In this document: positions 1 to 26,618 of the stretch, piece by piece
How positions within the stretch are numbered: the first letter of the stretch is position 1
Layout of the letters: each line of letters opens with the position of its first letter
Source: Volvox africanus
Lineage: Eukaryota > Chlorophyta > Chlorophyceae > Chlamydomonadales > Volvocaceae
Assembly (NCBI GenBank): GCA_030268105.1
Contig: BSDZ01000020.1
Coordinates: 760,001 to 824,000, forward strand
DNA length: 64,000 nt
Direction: 5' to 3'
Position numbers and translations under genes: made by a program
The notes under the pieces: model-generated
What the model was told of the DNA's origin: nothing
Database searches by the model: none
The model's input: the letters and a program-made list of their open reading frames with translations, nothing else

Positions 1-543
1 TAGCCTTTCACTTTCACTGATCCCTAAACTGAAAACTCAAGCTAAAAACTGAAACTGAAAAACTGAAACTAATACTTAGTCCAAACCTCCAATCCTCAAT
101 CCCTCCAAAGGGCGCGCTTGAGCTGGTGAAGCTTCTGGCGCTTCCGACGGGTCAGAGACGAGCCACCACTTACCGGTGGGGGTGGGGGGGTGGGGGCCCG
201 GGTAAGGGGGCTCATCTCCTGAAACCATCTCCATCTCCGTGTCCCTCCCTCACCCCTTCCCTCCCCCTTCCCACCATCGCGTTTAGAAATCGTACTTCAT
301 AGCGGTGTCCCTTCAGCGTCAGTACCAGCTCTCCCCCCCTCCCCTCCCCCCTTCTCCTTCCCCTTACCCCTTCCCTCCTCCTCCCCAAACGATTCACGAC
401 TTGGTTGTTGGTACTTCACTGCTATTGCTGCCGTATTCTCGCTTTCCCCCTCCCCCCCACTTTTCCCCATTCCCTCCCCTACCCCTTCTCTCTCATACAC
501 ACACACGCTCCGTAACCACGCAAAACACCCACGTCTTCCGCAG
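1..543. other. Non-coding, presumed intron upstream of the first resolved CNBD exon
   Basis: The stretch is C/T-rich in its second half (about 330-490) and ends in a good acceptor (ttccgcag at 536-543) for the exon at 544. A short open segment near 111-160 following an AAAG acceptor-like site could be an earlier exon, but its donor does not give a matching phase, so I do not call it. Nothing else is recognised. Confidence 0.5.
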
Positions 544-15205
<14,662 letters not shown>

Positions 15206-18200
15206 AAGTGCTGGATGACGGGACGTGGATGATAAGCGACCCTAAAGGAACTGGCGTGTGTGCCTTTTGCCTAGGGACCGGCATTCTGTCTGTCTGTCGG
15301 TTTGTCTGCCTGTCTGGAACCTTGATGGCTTTGGAGTATCTGTGATGGATGGACACACGGACACACATATTGAAATGGGGCCATCATGAGCTGGGGTACG
15401 TATTTACAGCATACAAAAGGGATGTATAGTGGATTGGATCTACCGCCGTATTTCTTGCCGTACAATTACGGTGTAGGGGAGGTACGCTTTTCCCAGGGCT
15501 GTCAATTTTCCCAATCTGTCGGTCGAGAGAGAGGGTTGCAGTTGCCAGTTGGTCGGTTGATCTGTTGGTCGGAATATCGTTGTCAGTTGCATGGGCCCCT
15601 AAATAATAACAGGTATGCCACCGCTCCGAAGAAATATGTTACTGAGTGGCGCCCGAAAATGAACGAAACTGGTGGCCATTTACGCCATAGTCGTACATGT
15701 TCGTATTCTGCGCAAGCCTATTTCCTTGGGGATCCCCAAGGTGATTAAAGATGTCGTAAAGGGGAGGTCGTAACCTCACCGAGGGCCATGCACGCGCGCG
15801 TGTGTGTATGTGTATGTACTAACCCTTCCCCGCCCTCCGCCACCTGGCCGGGATAGGTGCAACGCTGCTCTGCATAAGAACGTGGAAAGGTACGACTAGA
15901 ATACGAGTGGTTATCTGTCGTACATATACCGTGGATGGCCTTGGTCATTACTGTGAAGGTCATTTTATGGCAGTCGGACATTTTGCTCATTCATACTTGG
16001 GTGGGCCCATTTTGATATTTATTTGACGGACCGAGTGACAAAAGGCATGTAGTCAGACTAGAACATCCGCTTGAGTAAATTTGCTAGAGGGGAGCAGGCC
16101 TCCTGGAATTCGGTGAGCACGGTGGCGGGGTGGGGTCGATTGTATGTTGGGGATTCGAACGCCGCAGATCCCGGCGTTTATGGAAACCATCGGCTTATTC
16201 ATCTAGGCCTGCCTGTCTGTCTGCCTGTTTGTCTCTCTGCCTGCTGGTCGGTCGGTCGGTCGGGTGGTCCGCGTGCCAAGTAGGTAGCGATTTTCATTAA
16301 AAGGCCAGATATGAGTGGCTTGGCCAAAGCTATGAGGGCCACCCACTGTGGCATTTTCTGGATCTGGATATGCACATGCACATCGGTGTACATCGATGTC
16401 TTACCACCACAAGATGGGGTTTTGTTTCTTGTAGTTGAAATAATATGCTGTACTCCCCTCTGCTGTCCCTTGGGGACGGGGAACTTAATTGGTATACGGC
16501 GTCAAAAGCAAAAAGCCTGCTATCGATTCCATTAAGCCTGGCAGGGCTAATGGATCGATTTAGAGAAAAGGCGCAGTGATGAAAGTAAGGAGGGGAAAGG
16601 GAGGGTGTGATATGGGAGCCGAAAGAAAAACCCTATTTGAACATATATATGAACAAAACCGGGCGTAAATGGAGTGTGTGCGTGTGTATGTGTCGCTTTC
16701 CCGCCCGAGTGGTACGGTAAATCACAACGTTTTGCGCACTCCTGGACTGTTTTTCGCTACCAGTGTGTACTTGATCGCAAGTCACGCATGTGTGCATGTA
16801 TGTGAATCCAAGTGTTAGGGGGCTTTCTTCATTACATCTTTGCGGCCGGCACCCGCTTAGCACCCGACACTTATGATTATCAAAGTTGAAGGAAACATGG
16901 AAGGCTGTGAACTTGTTGCCTGTTTAAAGCACTGTATGGCTATACGACACATGCACCTCAAAACTAGTGCTGCAAACATGCACTCCAGCATCCAACATGT
17001 ATGAGACCTACTCGATTCGGCAGTCCCCACATGCAGACCGGGATGATCATTCCCAAGGATTTCTTTAACATATACCATTTCAGAATTGTTAAGAGTCTCT
17101 CCTACATGGTCTTCTGCATGGTCAAAGATCACGTCTCTTTAGTATCAAGGTCACTGTAGATGTGGCGGCGACGGGACGGGACAGGGACACGGCCCCCTAC
17201 CAGCCTTGCATTCAGGAACGATGGCGGAGAGCCAGATGACTGGTGAGAGCATACCAGCGAGAGACCAGCTAACCACACCGCGATTTATAAGCAGCACTTT
17301 CCTCGTCCATTGGCCCACTCCATACGAGCCTTCTTTATGCCGTCATATACGCGCCACGCCTGCTGCCGCCTGGCCACACGACCACCTAGCAGCCGGTGGA
17401 GGTGGTGGCGGAGCAGGACGGGGGAGAAATCCTCGCACAAAAGCATTTGCCCATTTTCAACATCATTTGGCAGCTAGCCAACTGCACCTGTCTGCCAGCT
17501 AGGTCATATACGCAGGCCCGACGCCCTGTGTTCAAAGGATTTGCTACCAATACCAAGGAGCCAGTCCTACACATCCACTTTGCCAGCGACCATCACTGTT
17601 GACAGTAAAGGAAGAGAGGAGAAAGTCGGGTACAAATCCCCACAGGACAGCAATAGCGGCATGGAAGCAGCCACCAGTGAAGCTTATGAAGAGGCCACGC
17701 AACCTGACCTCCCTTCTGTTTCCTCCCACCTACTGCTGCTCTGTAGCCTGGACGTCAAGCTCTCACTTCCTCATCCATCCGTCCGTCTCCACCTCGGCCG
17801 GCAAGCTTTGAAACCACCATGAGCGAAAATGTGGGGTGCTGAGGGCGGAGGGCGAGCTTCCTGCTCCATACACGACCACCAGGGCATGCATCATCCGCTC
17901 AAATACAGGAAGCGAACCCCTAACAAGCCTCAGCTAGTGCCACCTTTAAAGCCTCAAAGATCAACAGATTGCACCTTATGGATGTACGGTATGGTTACGA
18001 CTCTTTCACGTGTCATGTTTGTTTTAAAATTGCGCAAAGCCTCTCGTTATGCAGCAGCAGTTAATCGTGGTAGGCAGCGTGTAAAAGCCCAGTTCAAAAA
18101 ACTACTCTTCAATATGAAAAAGCAAATGCATCTATATCAAAATTGAAATGGGGTCGCCAGAGGTTGACACTGATAGTGGGGAAAGGTGCGGCACGGCATA

Positions 18201-18308
18201 ACTACTTGCATGGGTAGCAGCAACAGCATCACTAACATCAGCGGCAGCAGCAGCTGTAGTAAATCCAGATGCCCGTACACGAAAGGGACTTCACTGGAAG
18301 TCATTGGA
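15206..18308. other. Intergenic, no gene recognised
   Basis: Holds the presumed 3' UTR of the CNBD gene, CTGT/GGTC microsatellite tracts near 16207-16265, and several short open frames without family resemblance, including one at 16857-17132 on the minus strand and one at 17829-18146 on the plus strand. Part of 17200-18300 may be old transposon sequence, since it leads straight into a retroelement protease relic, but I cannot name it. Confidence 0.45.
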
Positions 18309-18690
18309 ATGCTCACAAGTTACCCTTGCGGATGGGGATAAGCATCCCATTGTGGGAAGGGTCACTCTTAGCCTAATGATAGGTCCTCTGCGTGTTGTGA
18401 TCTGACCATATGTGTTGCAAGAGCTTGCAAACGCTGCACCATTTATACTGGGGTCTTCGACATTATGGCAATACCGGGCTAGTCTCGACATGGGCCTGGG
18501 ACCCTTCACTTGTGCAAGGGGACTCTGTCGTGTAAAGTACCCTTCATGCCGTTTGAAAGTGTGCCTGTGGCTAATTTCGCTGTGGCCGAGATGGGCAAGC
18601 AAACTGACCCCAAGTCGGGTGCAAGGTGTTGTATTACGGTTCGATTATCACCAATGCGTTGGTCACTGCAACCTAACAAGGCGATAAGTG
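18309..18690 (+). pseudogene. Ty3/gypsy protease-domain relic
   Basis: The plus frame reads QVTLADGDKHPIVGRVTLSL and then GPLRVV, an in-frame TGA, then PYVLQELANAAPFILGSSTL. This parallels the segment just downstream of the protease DTG site in elements B and C. After GLGPFT the frame shifts and the similarity continues in another frame (FMPFESVPVANFAVAEMGKQ). No flanking RT, gag or LTR is seen, so this is an isolated decayed fragment. Confidence 0.75.
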
Positions 18691-18867
18691 AACGTAATAA
18701 ATGCATTCCTAGTAAATGTATTTGCATATATTTAGCTAACCATGTTCATGCAATTGGGATTCCTCACCTCGCAAGTCAGCTGTATGACAAATGCGGCCGT
18801 CAGGCAAACATTTGACTCGACTGGAGGAACAAGGGCCCTAGGCATTCTAATAATGTGATTTGATAAG

Positions 18868-19565
18868 TAATAATGAGGGGCAATGAGCCCCGGCTGGAGG
18901 AACAGGTGTGGCTCGCGTGGGAGGCCATCATATGTGGCCCGTATGAGCCAAGGCAGACAGCGCCAAGCAGGGGACAGCACCGAACGGGGGACAGCACCAA
19001 GTGGGGGACAGCACCAAGCGGGAGAAGGCAAACCTGCATGCTGCATGCGGAGGTTGAGGCGGACAGGAGGATGGCGGCAACGCGGGCGGTGCGGCCAATG
19101 ATGGCGGCGCTGGCGCAGATGGACACGGCAGGAAATCATGGGAGGGCCCCATGAGTCCAGAGTCATCCCAGAGTCGAAAAAAAGGGAGAGGCGTGGGGGT
19201 ATTTGGCAGGCCATGAAGGACACGCCGAAGCACGTGCCGAGCACCCCCCGCCTTCTTCAGATCTACCTTCACAAGCTGGAGCGATTTCGTTGTATGCCCG
19301 AGCTCTGCACTCTTAAGTCATTGTGTCTGATAGCTTCAGTTTTGTGGGAGAATTGGGGACGCGGAACGTCACTGCAAAGCAGCTGTGAGGAAGCCCTTTC
19401 GAAATGGACATATGTAAAACATCGTTGGGACTTAGCGGTCATCGGTAAGATTCAAGCCGTCCAAGGGGGGCGACACCAATAATGTGTAGTCCGTGACAAT
19501 GAGAATCCAATGTAAGACGGTAAAGATCACAGATATCAGCGAGCTGCCAAATTGCAGCAACTTCA
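18868..19565 (+). repeat. Dispersed repeat R1, copy 1
   Basis: About 0.7 kb closely matches, in reverse orientation, 49270-50020, and partly matches 47345-47584. It contains a 15-16 bp internal tandem motif (gggggacagcaccaag and variants) at about 18958-19025. A coding-like stretch follows (HESRVI, then LLQIYLHKLERF) that is conserved between copies. I do not recognise the encoded protein; a transposon-derived gene is likely. Confidence 0.7.
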
Positions 19566-19923
19566 TGACTATGCAGCGGCTGGGAAATCGGCAGCTCGGG
19601 AATTAGTCGCATGCATGTCAACCGATAACGACAACGAGGTTGTGGGGGCTCTTACTGCGCAATTGGAGGAAGACCACAAATGCTTGTTGCTAAAGCTGGT
19701 GGTTTGTGGCGACTACCAAAGAAGGGATGTCGTGAAATCGTTGCTAGACGAGCTGCTGCTTGTGTCGTGTGGTGCCAGTGCGCCGGTAACTATAGTCACC
19801 AACGTTGCCATGGCTAACTCATCCGCACTAAGGTTCTTCAAAAGGCACGATTTCAAGCAACTTGGGCGCGCTAATGGCCACAGCATCAAGCTGGAGATGA
19901 AGGCTTGCCCGGTCAGTGTGTAA
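19552..19923 (+). pseudogene. GNAT-like acetyltransferase fragment
   Basis: The 123-residue frame has the strand-helix order of a GNAT fold: EVVGALTAQLEED, then CLLLKLVV, then YQRRDVVKSLLDELLLV at the acetyl-CoA loop (motif A), then VAMANSSALRFFKRHDFKQL, which parallels the usual N-x-x-A-x-x-F-x-x-x-x-F motif B. The motif A glycines (Q/R-x-x-G-x-G) are replaced by D-V-V, so CoA binding is doubtful. It abuts repeat R1 copy 1 on the left and an LTR on the right, and no intron or promoter is seen. It may be a captured or dead gene; the family call is by pattern only. Confidence 0.45.
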
Positions 19924-19961
19924 CAGCGCGAACGGCACAGAAGCGCCATCTAGAGCAAAAC
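19919..19961 (+). mobile_element. 5' end of an element-E-type LTR, truncated by insertion of D
   Basis: The 43 bp beginning TGTAACAGCG and continuing CAGAAGCGCCATCTAGAGC match, with a few differences, the start of the E LTR at 44888. It stops exactly where the TGTTGTACGCC end of D begins, so D probably inserted into this LTR. Confidence 0.65.
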
Positions 19962-21156
19962 TGTTGTACGCCGGTTCAATCACCACCCATATCAAGTAGG
20001 CTTGAGTTTACCAAAGCATGGCTGAACATGACATGAACATACTAGCAAGATATATTCATGTATATCTAGCTAAATCAGCAGTCTGCATCATTACTTGTGA
20101 CATCATGCCGTCGGTCAACATGTTTGACTCGAGGCTGGCATCGATGCACGAGACCATTATGGCATAATATATCAAGTAATAATATTTCAAATGTTATTGC
20201 ACCATTTGTAGCATAAACCAGACGTGTATGCGGAAATGCAATGATCGTGATGGTTGGTCGGCAACCGAATATCAATACTTGGACCTTTGCATCTTGCAGA
20301 CTACGAATCTGTAATTGAGAATCATTGTAAGTTGATTCTTTCCTTGTTTTAAAGTCTTCCGCTGTCATATTACTCGCACTGAAGTGCCTCGCTGTTCGTA
20401 AGCACAGAGCACGTGTAGCTAACACTCAAACGTGCAGATTCAGTGCATGATTGAAGAAGGAAGGATACAACAAATTTGGTAGCAAGACTGTTCCATTCAC
20501 GGGCTGTCTCATTGTCCCTCATCAGAAGTAGGTTCTTGTGATGGCGAGTGACAACGACAATCCCCGCAGCCCACTAGATACGTTTGCCGAGGATCTTGGC
20601 CACGCCGTTCTGGATGCCACCGCTTCCGGTTTGTGATTATAGCTGCTTGTTTATGATTAATTGCCGCGTTCTTGTTGCGAGTCCGCACTGTGAGTCGCAG
20701 ATGAAGGTATGCCAACACTCAACGTGGTGTTGGCCGGTCAACATCTAAATCCTGAGCAAATCAAGGCTCTTATTGCACGTACAACGGAGATCAAAGACGG
20801 CCTCACAGACTGCATCGTGTTTCTCATCAGTCTGCTCGGAAGTACTGTCGGTACGCGAGCAATCGGGAAATCTTGCCGCTCTAGTCAATTATCGAACTGT
20901 CTAGCGCATCCCTGACTGAAAGTGTGGGCTTGTGCTCCATGCCGGGTCGTGAAGATAGCTCTTTCTTAGGGACGGCAAGCCAGCCTGACGTAGGCCTTGC
21001 CGCTAAAACAACTTTTGCTGAACCCGATACCGTGGGAACTCGTGTGATGTGAACCCAAGATTCCATTGTCCTTCAGACCCCTGCACACTTGATTGTACCA
21101 CTGTCGGCAGCGGCTACAACAAGTGAGGGAGCTGGAGTGCAACGGGCCCCGGTATT
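19962..21156 (+). mobile_element. Element D (Ty3/gypsy), 5' LTR and start of gag, truncated by A
   Basis: The LTR (19962-20472, TGTTGTACGCC to GATACAACA, 511 bp) belongs to the ~813 bp family of A but is shorter by an internal deletion. A PBS-like site follows, then gag exon 1 (20709-20850), which parallels exon 1 of C (ALIARTTEIKDGL against TLIAQTTEIRTQL). A gag intron occupies 20851-21110, from GTACGC to ctgtcggcag. Exon 2 begins at 21111 and is cut at 21156 by the LTR of A. Confidence 0.75.
20709..21156 (+). pseudogene. Element D gag fragment with retained intron
   Basis: Exon 1 (20709-20850) encodes about 47 residues and ends STV at the same point where C has its gag donor. The intron (20851-21110) ends in the same sequence family as the 3' end of the C intron (ccttcagacccctgc). 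The splice restores phase (GTC G joined to CG GCT). Exon 2 continues for only 46 bp before the A insertion. Confidence 0.65.
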
Positions 21157-21970
21157 TGTTGTATCTTTCTTTCTTCGATCATGCACTGAATCTGCACGTC
21201 TGAGTGTTAGCTACAAGTGCATCGTGCTTACGAACAGTAAGACACTCCAGTGCGAGCAACGTGACAGTGGAAGACTTATAGATTAGGAAAGAATCAACTT
21301 ACAATGATCTTCAGTTGCAAAGTAGAAGTCTGCCATCAGACCCCGCGGGCAGGATTCATCATACGGCTAGGAATGGAATGCTGGAATAGCTCAGGCCGAT
21401 AATAAATGAGTATAACGTATATTTAGGAATTAGACTGAGTTAAGTACGTGAGTACTTAATCCAAAGTAGCATCGAGCCGACTTCGGTCGCTAGGCGGCCA
21501 TCCTCACACCTATCACGCCACGATACCGATGTGCAGTACAGGTCTCACTGGATTACGATCTCAAGTGTGAGTACCTTCGTAGCACTGTTCTGAATATCGC
21601 GTAATCCGTGATATTAATGGATGCAACGCATGCAATATGTGAAGGTCCGAATATCGATATTCGGTTGCCGACCCAACCATCGCGATCGTCGCGTTCTCGC
21701 ATACGCGTATGGTTTATGACACGGATTAGATAATAATATTTAAAGTATTATTACGTGATATAAAATGCCAATAGATAGATCGCGCATTAATATCAGCCTT
21801 GAGTCAAACATGTTGACCGACAGCACGATGTTGTGGATGATAATGCAACGTGCCTGATTAGCTAGATATACTTAAATATATCACGCTAATATAATTATAT
21901 CATGCTTCATAATGCTCGAATGTATTGCGGTCTACTTCAGTGCAAATGGTGATCGAACCGGCGTACAACA
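21157..21970 (-). repeat. Element A 3' LTR
   Basis: Bounded by TGTTGTATC and GCGTACAACA and followed by a C-rich tract that is the polypurine tract on the minus strand. It differs at many positions from the 5' copy, chiefly over the first 150 bp, so this is an old insertion. Confidence 0.85.
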
Positions 21971-22029
21971 ACTATCCCCCCTCCCATATGCAGTGTCATC
22001 GCTGCATCGAACAGCATCAACTGCAGAGA

Positions 22030-22892
22030 TCATTGGGTCTGCGTGGCACGTAGACGAGCTTCTTCCAATAGGGGCTTCATTTCTGGCGAGAAATTACGCG
22101 TCGGTTCCCAAGAGTTGTGCTTGCTAGGATAGCCAGTCCACTTGACCAGATATTCGTGCACTTTTCGCTTTCGTCGTTGTCGACCTATACGATGAACCCG
22201 GTAATCCAGTATCCGCTCCACATCATACACCTTTTGCTTGCCTGCGATCCAGGTCTCGGGATCGGGGTCAATTACTACAGGGGCATCGATGTCATTTGTA
22301 ACAGGCGCTGTGCCGTGATAAGGACGGATGAGGGAGATATGAAACGTGGGGTGAATATTCATGTCAGAGGGTAGAGAGAGCTCCACAGCTACATTCCCTA
22401 CCATGCGAACGACGGGATAGGGACCAATCCAGCGAGGTAGTAATTTTCGGGAACTGTTGGCGAGCGAACGCAGATTCTTAGTGCTCAATAATACCATTTG
22501 TCCCACCGAAAATGTTACGTCTCGTTTGGATTTATTATAGTAGTCCGTCGTCCGTTGTTGTGCCGCATCCAAACATGCCTTCGCGTCTGTCATGCGGGAT
22601 AGGAACGACTTGGCAAAGGTTTTAGCCGCAGGAATATTTATCTCCAATTCTCGCCACACGGGTAGTGCAGGATGGAATCCATAATTCAGAAAGAAAGGGC
22701 TTTGACCTGTTGAGCGGTTAACAGCGTTGTTAAGCGCAAATTCTGCCGAAGTCAGAAACATATCCCAAACGGAGGGTGTGCGTCCCGCGAAACTCCTCAA
22801 CATATCGCCCAACGTGCGATTTGTGCGTTCGGTTTGCCCATCGGATTGCGGATGATATGCTGTGCTCAAATGAATGCGCATACCGACAAGTT
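22030..22892 (-). pseudogene. Element A integrase C-terminal half plus chromodomain
   Basis: The frame begins MRIHLSTAYHPQSDGQTERT, the region of the catalytic Glu (DGQTE). It continues through the GPY/F-type region (LPRWIGPYPVVRMVGNVAVE) and ends in a chromodomain with VERILDYRVHR, EYLVKWTGYPSKHNSWEP and a C-terminal helix. The upstream half of the same domain lies beyond the solo LTR at 22893-23705, so the enzyme is split. The chromodomain in such elements is thought to steer integration to particular chromatin. Confidence 0.85.
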
Positions 22893-23705
22893 TGTTGTAC
22901 CCGGGTTCGATCGCCGTTTACACCGAAGTAGACCGCAATCCATGTGAGCATTACGAAGCATGATTTAAGCATATTAGCATGATATATTCGAGTATATCTA
23001 GCTAATCAGGCATGTCGCATTATCATCTACGACATCACGCTGTCGGTCAACATGTTTGACTCGAGGCTGATAATTAATGCGCGATCTATCCATTGGCATT
23101 TTATATCACGTAATAAAACTTTAAATATTATTACCTCATTTACGTCATAAACCATACGCGTATGCGAGAAGGCGACGATCGCGGTGGTTGGGTCGGCAAC
23201 CGAATATCGATATCGGACCTTTGCATATTACATGTATTGCATCCATTAATATCACGGATGACACGTTATTTAGAACAGTACTACGAAGGTACTCACACTT
23301 GAGATAGGAATCCAGTGAGACCTGTACTGCACATCAGTATCACGATGTGATAGGTGCGAGGACGGCCGCCTAGAGACCAAAGTCGGCTCGGCGATACTTT
23401 GGACTAAGTACCCGTGTACTTAACTCTATCTAGTTCGCATATATACGATATACTCCTTTATATTCGACCTGAGCTATTCTAGCATCTCATCTGCAGCCAA
23501 GTGATGAACATTGCCCGCGGGGTCTGACGGCAGACTTCTAATTTGCAATTGAAGAACATTGTAAGTTGAATCTTTCCTTATAATTAAGTCTTCCGCTGTC
23601 CATTATTTGCATTGGATTGCCTTGCTGTTCGTAAGCTTGGTATGCACTCAGCTAACATCCAGACATGCAGATCTAATGCATGATTGAAGAAGGAAGGATA
23701 CAACA
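22893..23705 (+). mobile_element. Solo LTR inserted in element A integrase
   Basis: The 813 bp run from TGTTGTACCCGGG to GGATACAACA, the same family as the A and D LTRs but in plus orientation. The flanks are AAGTT on the left and TAGTT on the right, a 5 bp target duplication with one mismatch. The integrase frame of A resumes on each side. No internal region is present, so two LTRs probably recombined. Confidence 0.9.
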
Positions 23706-24476
23706 TAGTTCACATAGCGCTTCCCAAAACTTAGACGTGAATTGACCGCCGCGATCGGATATCACATTTTTAGGAACGCCATGCAATTGGACCACGTTAT
23801 CGAAAAATAATGGTGCTGTTTGCTCAGCAGTGCAAGACAAGGTGCAGGGGGCTAAGTGAACCATCTTGGTCAAGCGATCGACCATAACGAACACCGAGTC
23901 GTATCCCCCCTCAGTTTTAGGCAGCGCGACTACAAAGTTCATAGAAACACTTTCCCAAGGTGCATCTGGTATAGGTAAAGGTTGTAGTAAACCCTGGCCC
24001 TTACCGGATAGTGCTTTATTGCGCTGACATAAACTGCACCTTTGCACGAAGTTTTCCACATCCTTCACCACGCGCGGCCACCAAAACGAGCGTCGTACTA
24101 GCTCTGCCAATCGTGTGCTTCCAGGGTGTCCAGATAACGGGTCCTCGTGGAACTGAGCAAGAATATCGTAGCGCAAAGCGTCATCGTTCGGTACGATGAT
24201 TTGTGTGGTCGAGCCATCCATCCGCAGCCACAAATCGTTGTGCTTGTGCAAATGTTCCACATTACTTGGCGAAGCGAACCATGGATCCACTTCATACGCC
24301 ACCTTGAGTTGCTGTGCGAGGTCCGCTGCTATCGGCACCTCCTGACTGCGCGAACGAGTAACCGGTGCTGCCAGAATCGCAGCATGTAGCGATGGATGTC
24401 GACTGAGGGCGTCAGCAATATTGATTCTGCCGGCGATATACTTCCATGTACAGTCAAAACGAGATAGATACTCCAT
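23706..24476 (-). pseudogene. Element A integrase N-terminal half
   Basis: The frame contains the RNase H/integrase linker, the zinc-binding HHCC segment (FHEDPLSGHPGS, then CSLCQRNKALSGKG) and the first two catalytic acidic residues (SMNFVVALPKTEGGYDSVF, where the usual MDF is MNF; and VISDRGGQFTSKFWEALC). It is interrupted at its 3' end by the solo LTR. The Asp-to-Asn change at the first catalytic position suggests decay. Confidence 0.85.
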
Positions 24477-24488
24477 CCATCTGGCTTG

Positions 24489-24935
24489 TCATCGGTTGAG
24501 CGTGGGGACACTCTGTAAGAATGTCAGTGGTTTGTGGTCAGTCTTCAGTGTAAACGGGCGACCTTCGAGGTAACAACGCCATTCCTTTAAAGCATGTAGA
24601 ACTGCCAACAGCTCCTGCTCTCCGGTCATATAGCGGGTCTCCGCACCCGAGAATTTCTTACTCGTGAAGGTGATCGGTCGTCCTTCCTGCAACAATACAG
24701 CGCCGCTTCCATGCAGGGAAGCATCCAATATTACTTCTACACGAAACGGCAACGAGTAATCAGGGAAAGAGAGGATAACGTCGTCGGCGACGATCCGCTT
24801 GAGCTCTTCGAATGCCCGCTGGCACGCAGGTGTCCAGGCCTCGAGAGAAACGAAACCTCCTTTCCTCGTCAGATTTGTAAGCGGGGCCACAATAATGGAG
24901 TATTTGTTAATAAACTTACGGAAGTAGTTGGTCAA
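24489..24935 (-). pseudogene. Element A RNase H region
   Basis: The frame contains the end of RT (TNYFRKFINKYSIIVAPLTN) and RNase H with DASLHGSGAVLLQEGRPI, GEQELLAVLHALKEWRCYLE and LKTDHKPL. A stop separates it from the downstream integrase frame (the residue after LNR is a stop). Confidence 0.85.
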
Positions 24936-24937
24936 AC

Positions 24938-25759
24938 CTAAGAACTGGCGTAGTTCAGTGAGTTCCGGAAAGCGGTTTTTGGAATATCAGAAGCAGCGAT
25001 GCGGATCTGATTATACCCCTGTTGAAGGTCAATTGAGGAAAAATAAGCTGAGCCTTTCAACTTATCGAGCAGGTCATCAACGCACGGCAAACGGTAGCGA
25101 TTTTTAATCATAGTTGCATTCAAGCCCCGATAATCAATGCACATGCGCAACGTCCCATCCTTCTTACCAACAAACAATATCGGTGCAGAGTATGGCGATG
25201 TGCTGGGCCGAATCATACCCTTTGCGAGCAGATCCCTCACTCGCCGCTTCATCCGCTCAACTTTAGCGGCCTTCACCTGTACATAGGTTGTGAAACGGGT
25301 TGTGCTTGGACACAAAAGGGATCGTATGGTCAGCAGGTAACATAGGTGGGAGCCCCAGGATGACAAATGCATTGGTATAATTTGGCAATGAGGGGCTGCG
25401 ACCTCAGAATCTTTTACAAGAGACTGCACGGTGGTAGCAATCAATTGCACCCAGGGCCTCACAAGCAATTCATGGGCGCTCTCCCGTATCATTTGATAGG
25501 TTTCCTTTGCACCCTTCAAGCTTGGGTTCTTTATTTTGGCGGACGAACGCCGCTACAGCGAAATTAACCATAGGCTCCGCACAGTTCCGCCCTCCTCTGG
25601 TGTGACATCTTGATACGACAGACAAGGTACCTTAGGCGATAGGTTCCCTTTTGCACAATGGCCAATTGTGCTGGACTCCATATCGATGCGCGCGCGGTAC
25701 TGTCGTTATGTCGCGGCACCCCATGTCCATGTAGTGCTGTCTCCGAGTGACCTTGTTGC
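24938..25759 (-). pseudogene. Element A reverse transcriptase remnant lacking YLDD
   Basis: The frame has RT motifs [34 protein letters not shown] and [15 protein letters not shown], then PKTAFR. It then jumps straight to sequence equivalent to [11 protein letters not shown], about 110 codons later in B and C. The deleted block includes the catalytic YLDD. Upstream is a damaged protease/RT junction that runs into the C insertion site at 25759. Confidence 0.85.
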
Positions 25760-26596
25760 TGTTGTGCCACGGTTCGTTTCCCGCCAATGCGTAGGTCGAT
25801 GCGACCCTACGAGGCGAAGTGCTATCTTGATGAACGCATGAACGATTAATGCATATGAATGAACTTGCATGATATAAATATATTTGTATATATTTATATA
25901 TGCACTTGGCATGTCATCATTATCCATCACGACATCGCATCATGGCAAATCCGCCTAGCATGCATGAAATCCCGAATCATTGAAGTGCGCATTATGCTCG
26001 TGCTATGAAACGATAAGTAATATTATGTGATATAATATTACTTCATTACAGCACACGTTGAGAGCGCCGCACTCGTCGTGATGCATGCCTTGCAACCGAA
26101 TATCGTTATTCGGACCCTTGCATCATGCGAATGCCGGAAAGGCTTATACGTTGTTATGCTTGGATATCGCCTATACGCAGTAGGGTTGTCACACTTAGGA
26201 TCGGCCTCCTAGTGTGAATCGTACGGCATTGCGATGCTGCGAGTATAACAGATGCGAGGACGGCTAAGTAAGATATGAAGACATTCGATACTGAAGAACA
26301 CTCGTGTGTTCTACACTATTATCACTATACGCTATTCTACTTAGCCCGAGCTAAGCCTAAACTTCGCTATTCACCGCCGCGTGATGATTGCTTGCTTCCG
26401 GCGCTGACGGCGATTACGTCCATTACACCGCTTCGATCTGTAAGACTGTAAGTTATATCTCTTCTTGTCTTGAAGTCTTCCGCTGTCTCTGTTTGCTCGT
26501 GTTTGCCTTGCTGTACTTGCAAGTGCTCGCGCATCGGTGTCAAAAGCCTTCAGACGCGCAGATACTTATGAGCAAACATGAAGGAGAGGTACAACA
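25760..26596 (+). repeat. Element C 5' LTR
   Basis: 837 bp, TGTTGTGCCACGG to GGTACAACA. It includes a palindromic core near 26011-26045 (aagtaatatta ... taatattactt) that is shared with the B and C LTR copies. Confidence 0.93.
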
Positions 26597-26599
26597 AAT

Positions 26600-26618
26600 T
26601 GGTATCGAGACAGGTTCG
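26600..26618 (+). other. Element C primer-binding site
   Basis: TGGTATCGAGACAGGTTCG begins 3 bp after the LTR. It ends in the TGG that complements a tRNA CCA terminus, and resembles an initiator-Met-type PBS (TGGTATCAGAG) with differences. The same site recurs in B. Confidence 0.7.

Noticed and set aside
111..160. An additional 5' exon of the CNBD gene (frame with LELVKLLALP)
   Set aside because: The sequence is plausible for a helix before a CNBD, but no donor gives the phase required by the exon at 544.
26011..26045. LTR palindromes as a CRISPR-like or MITE structure
   Set aside because: The palindrome is a conserved part of every B/C LTR copy and has no repeat-spacer arrangement or own target duplication.
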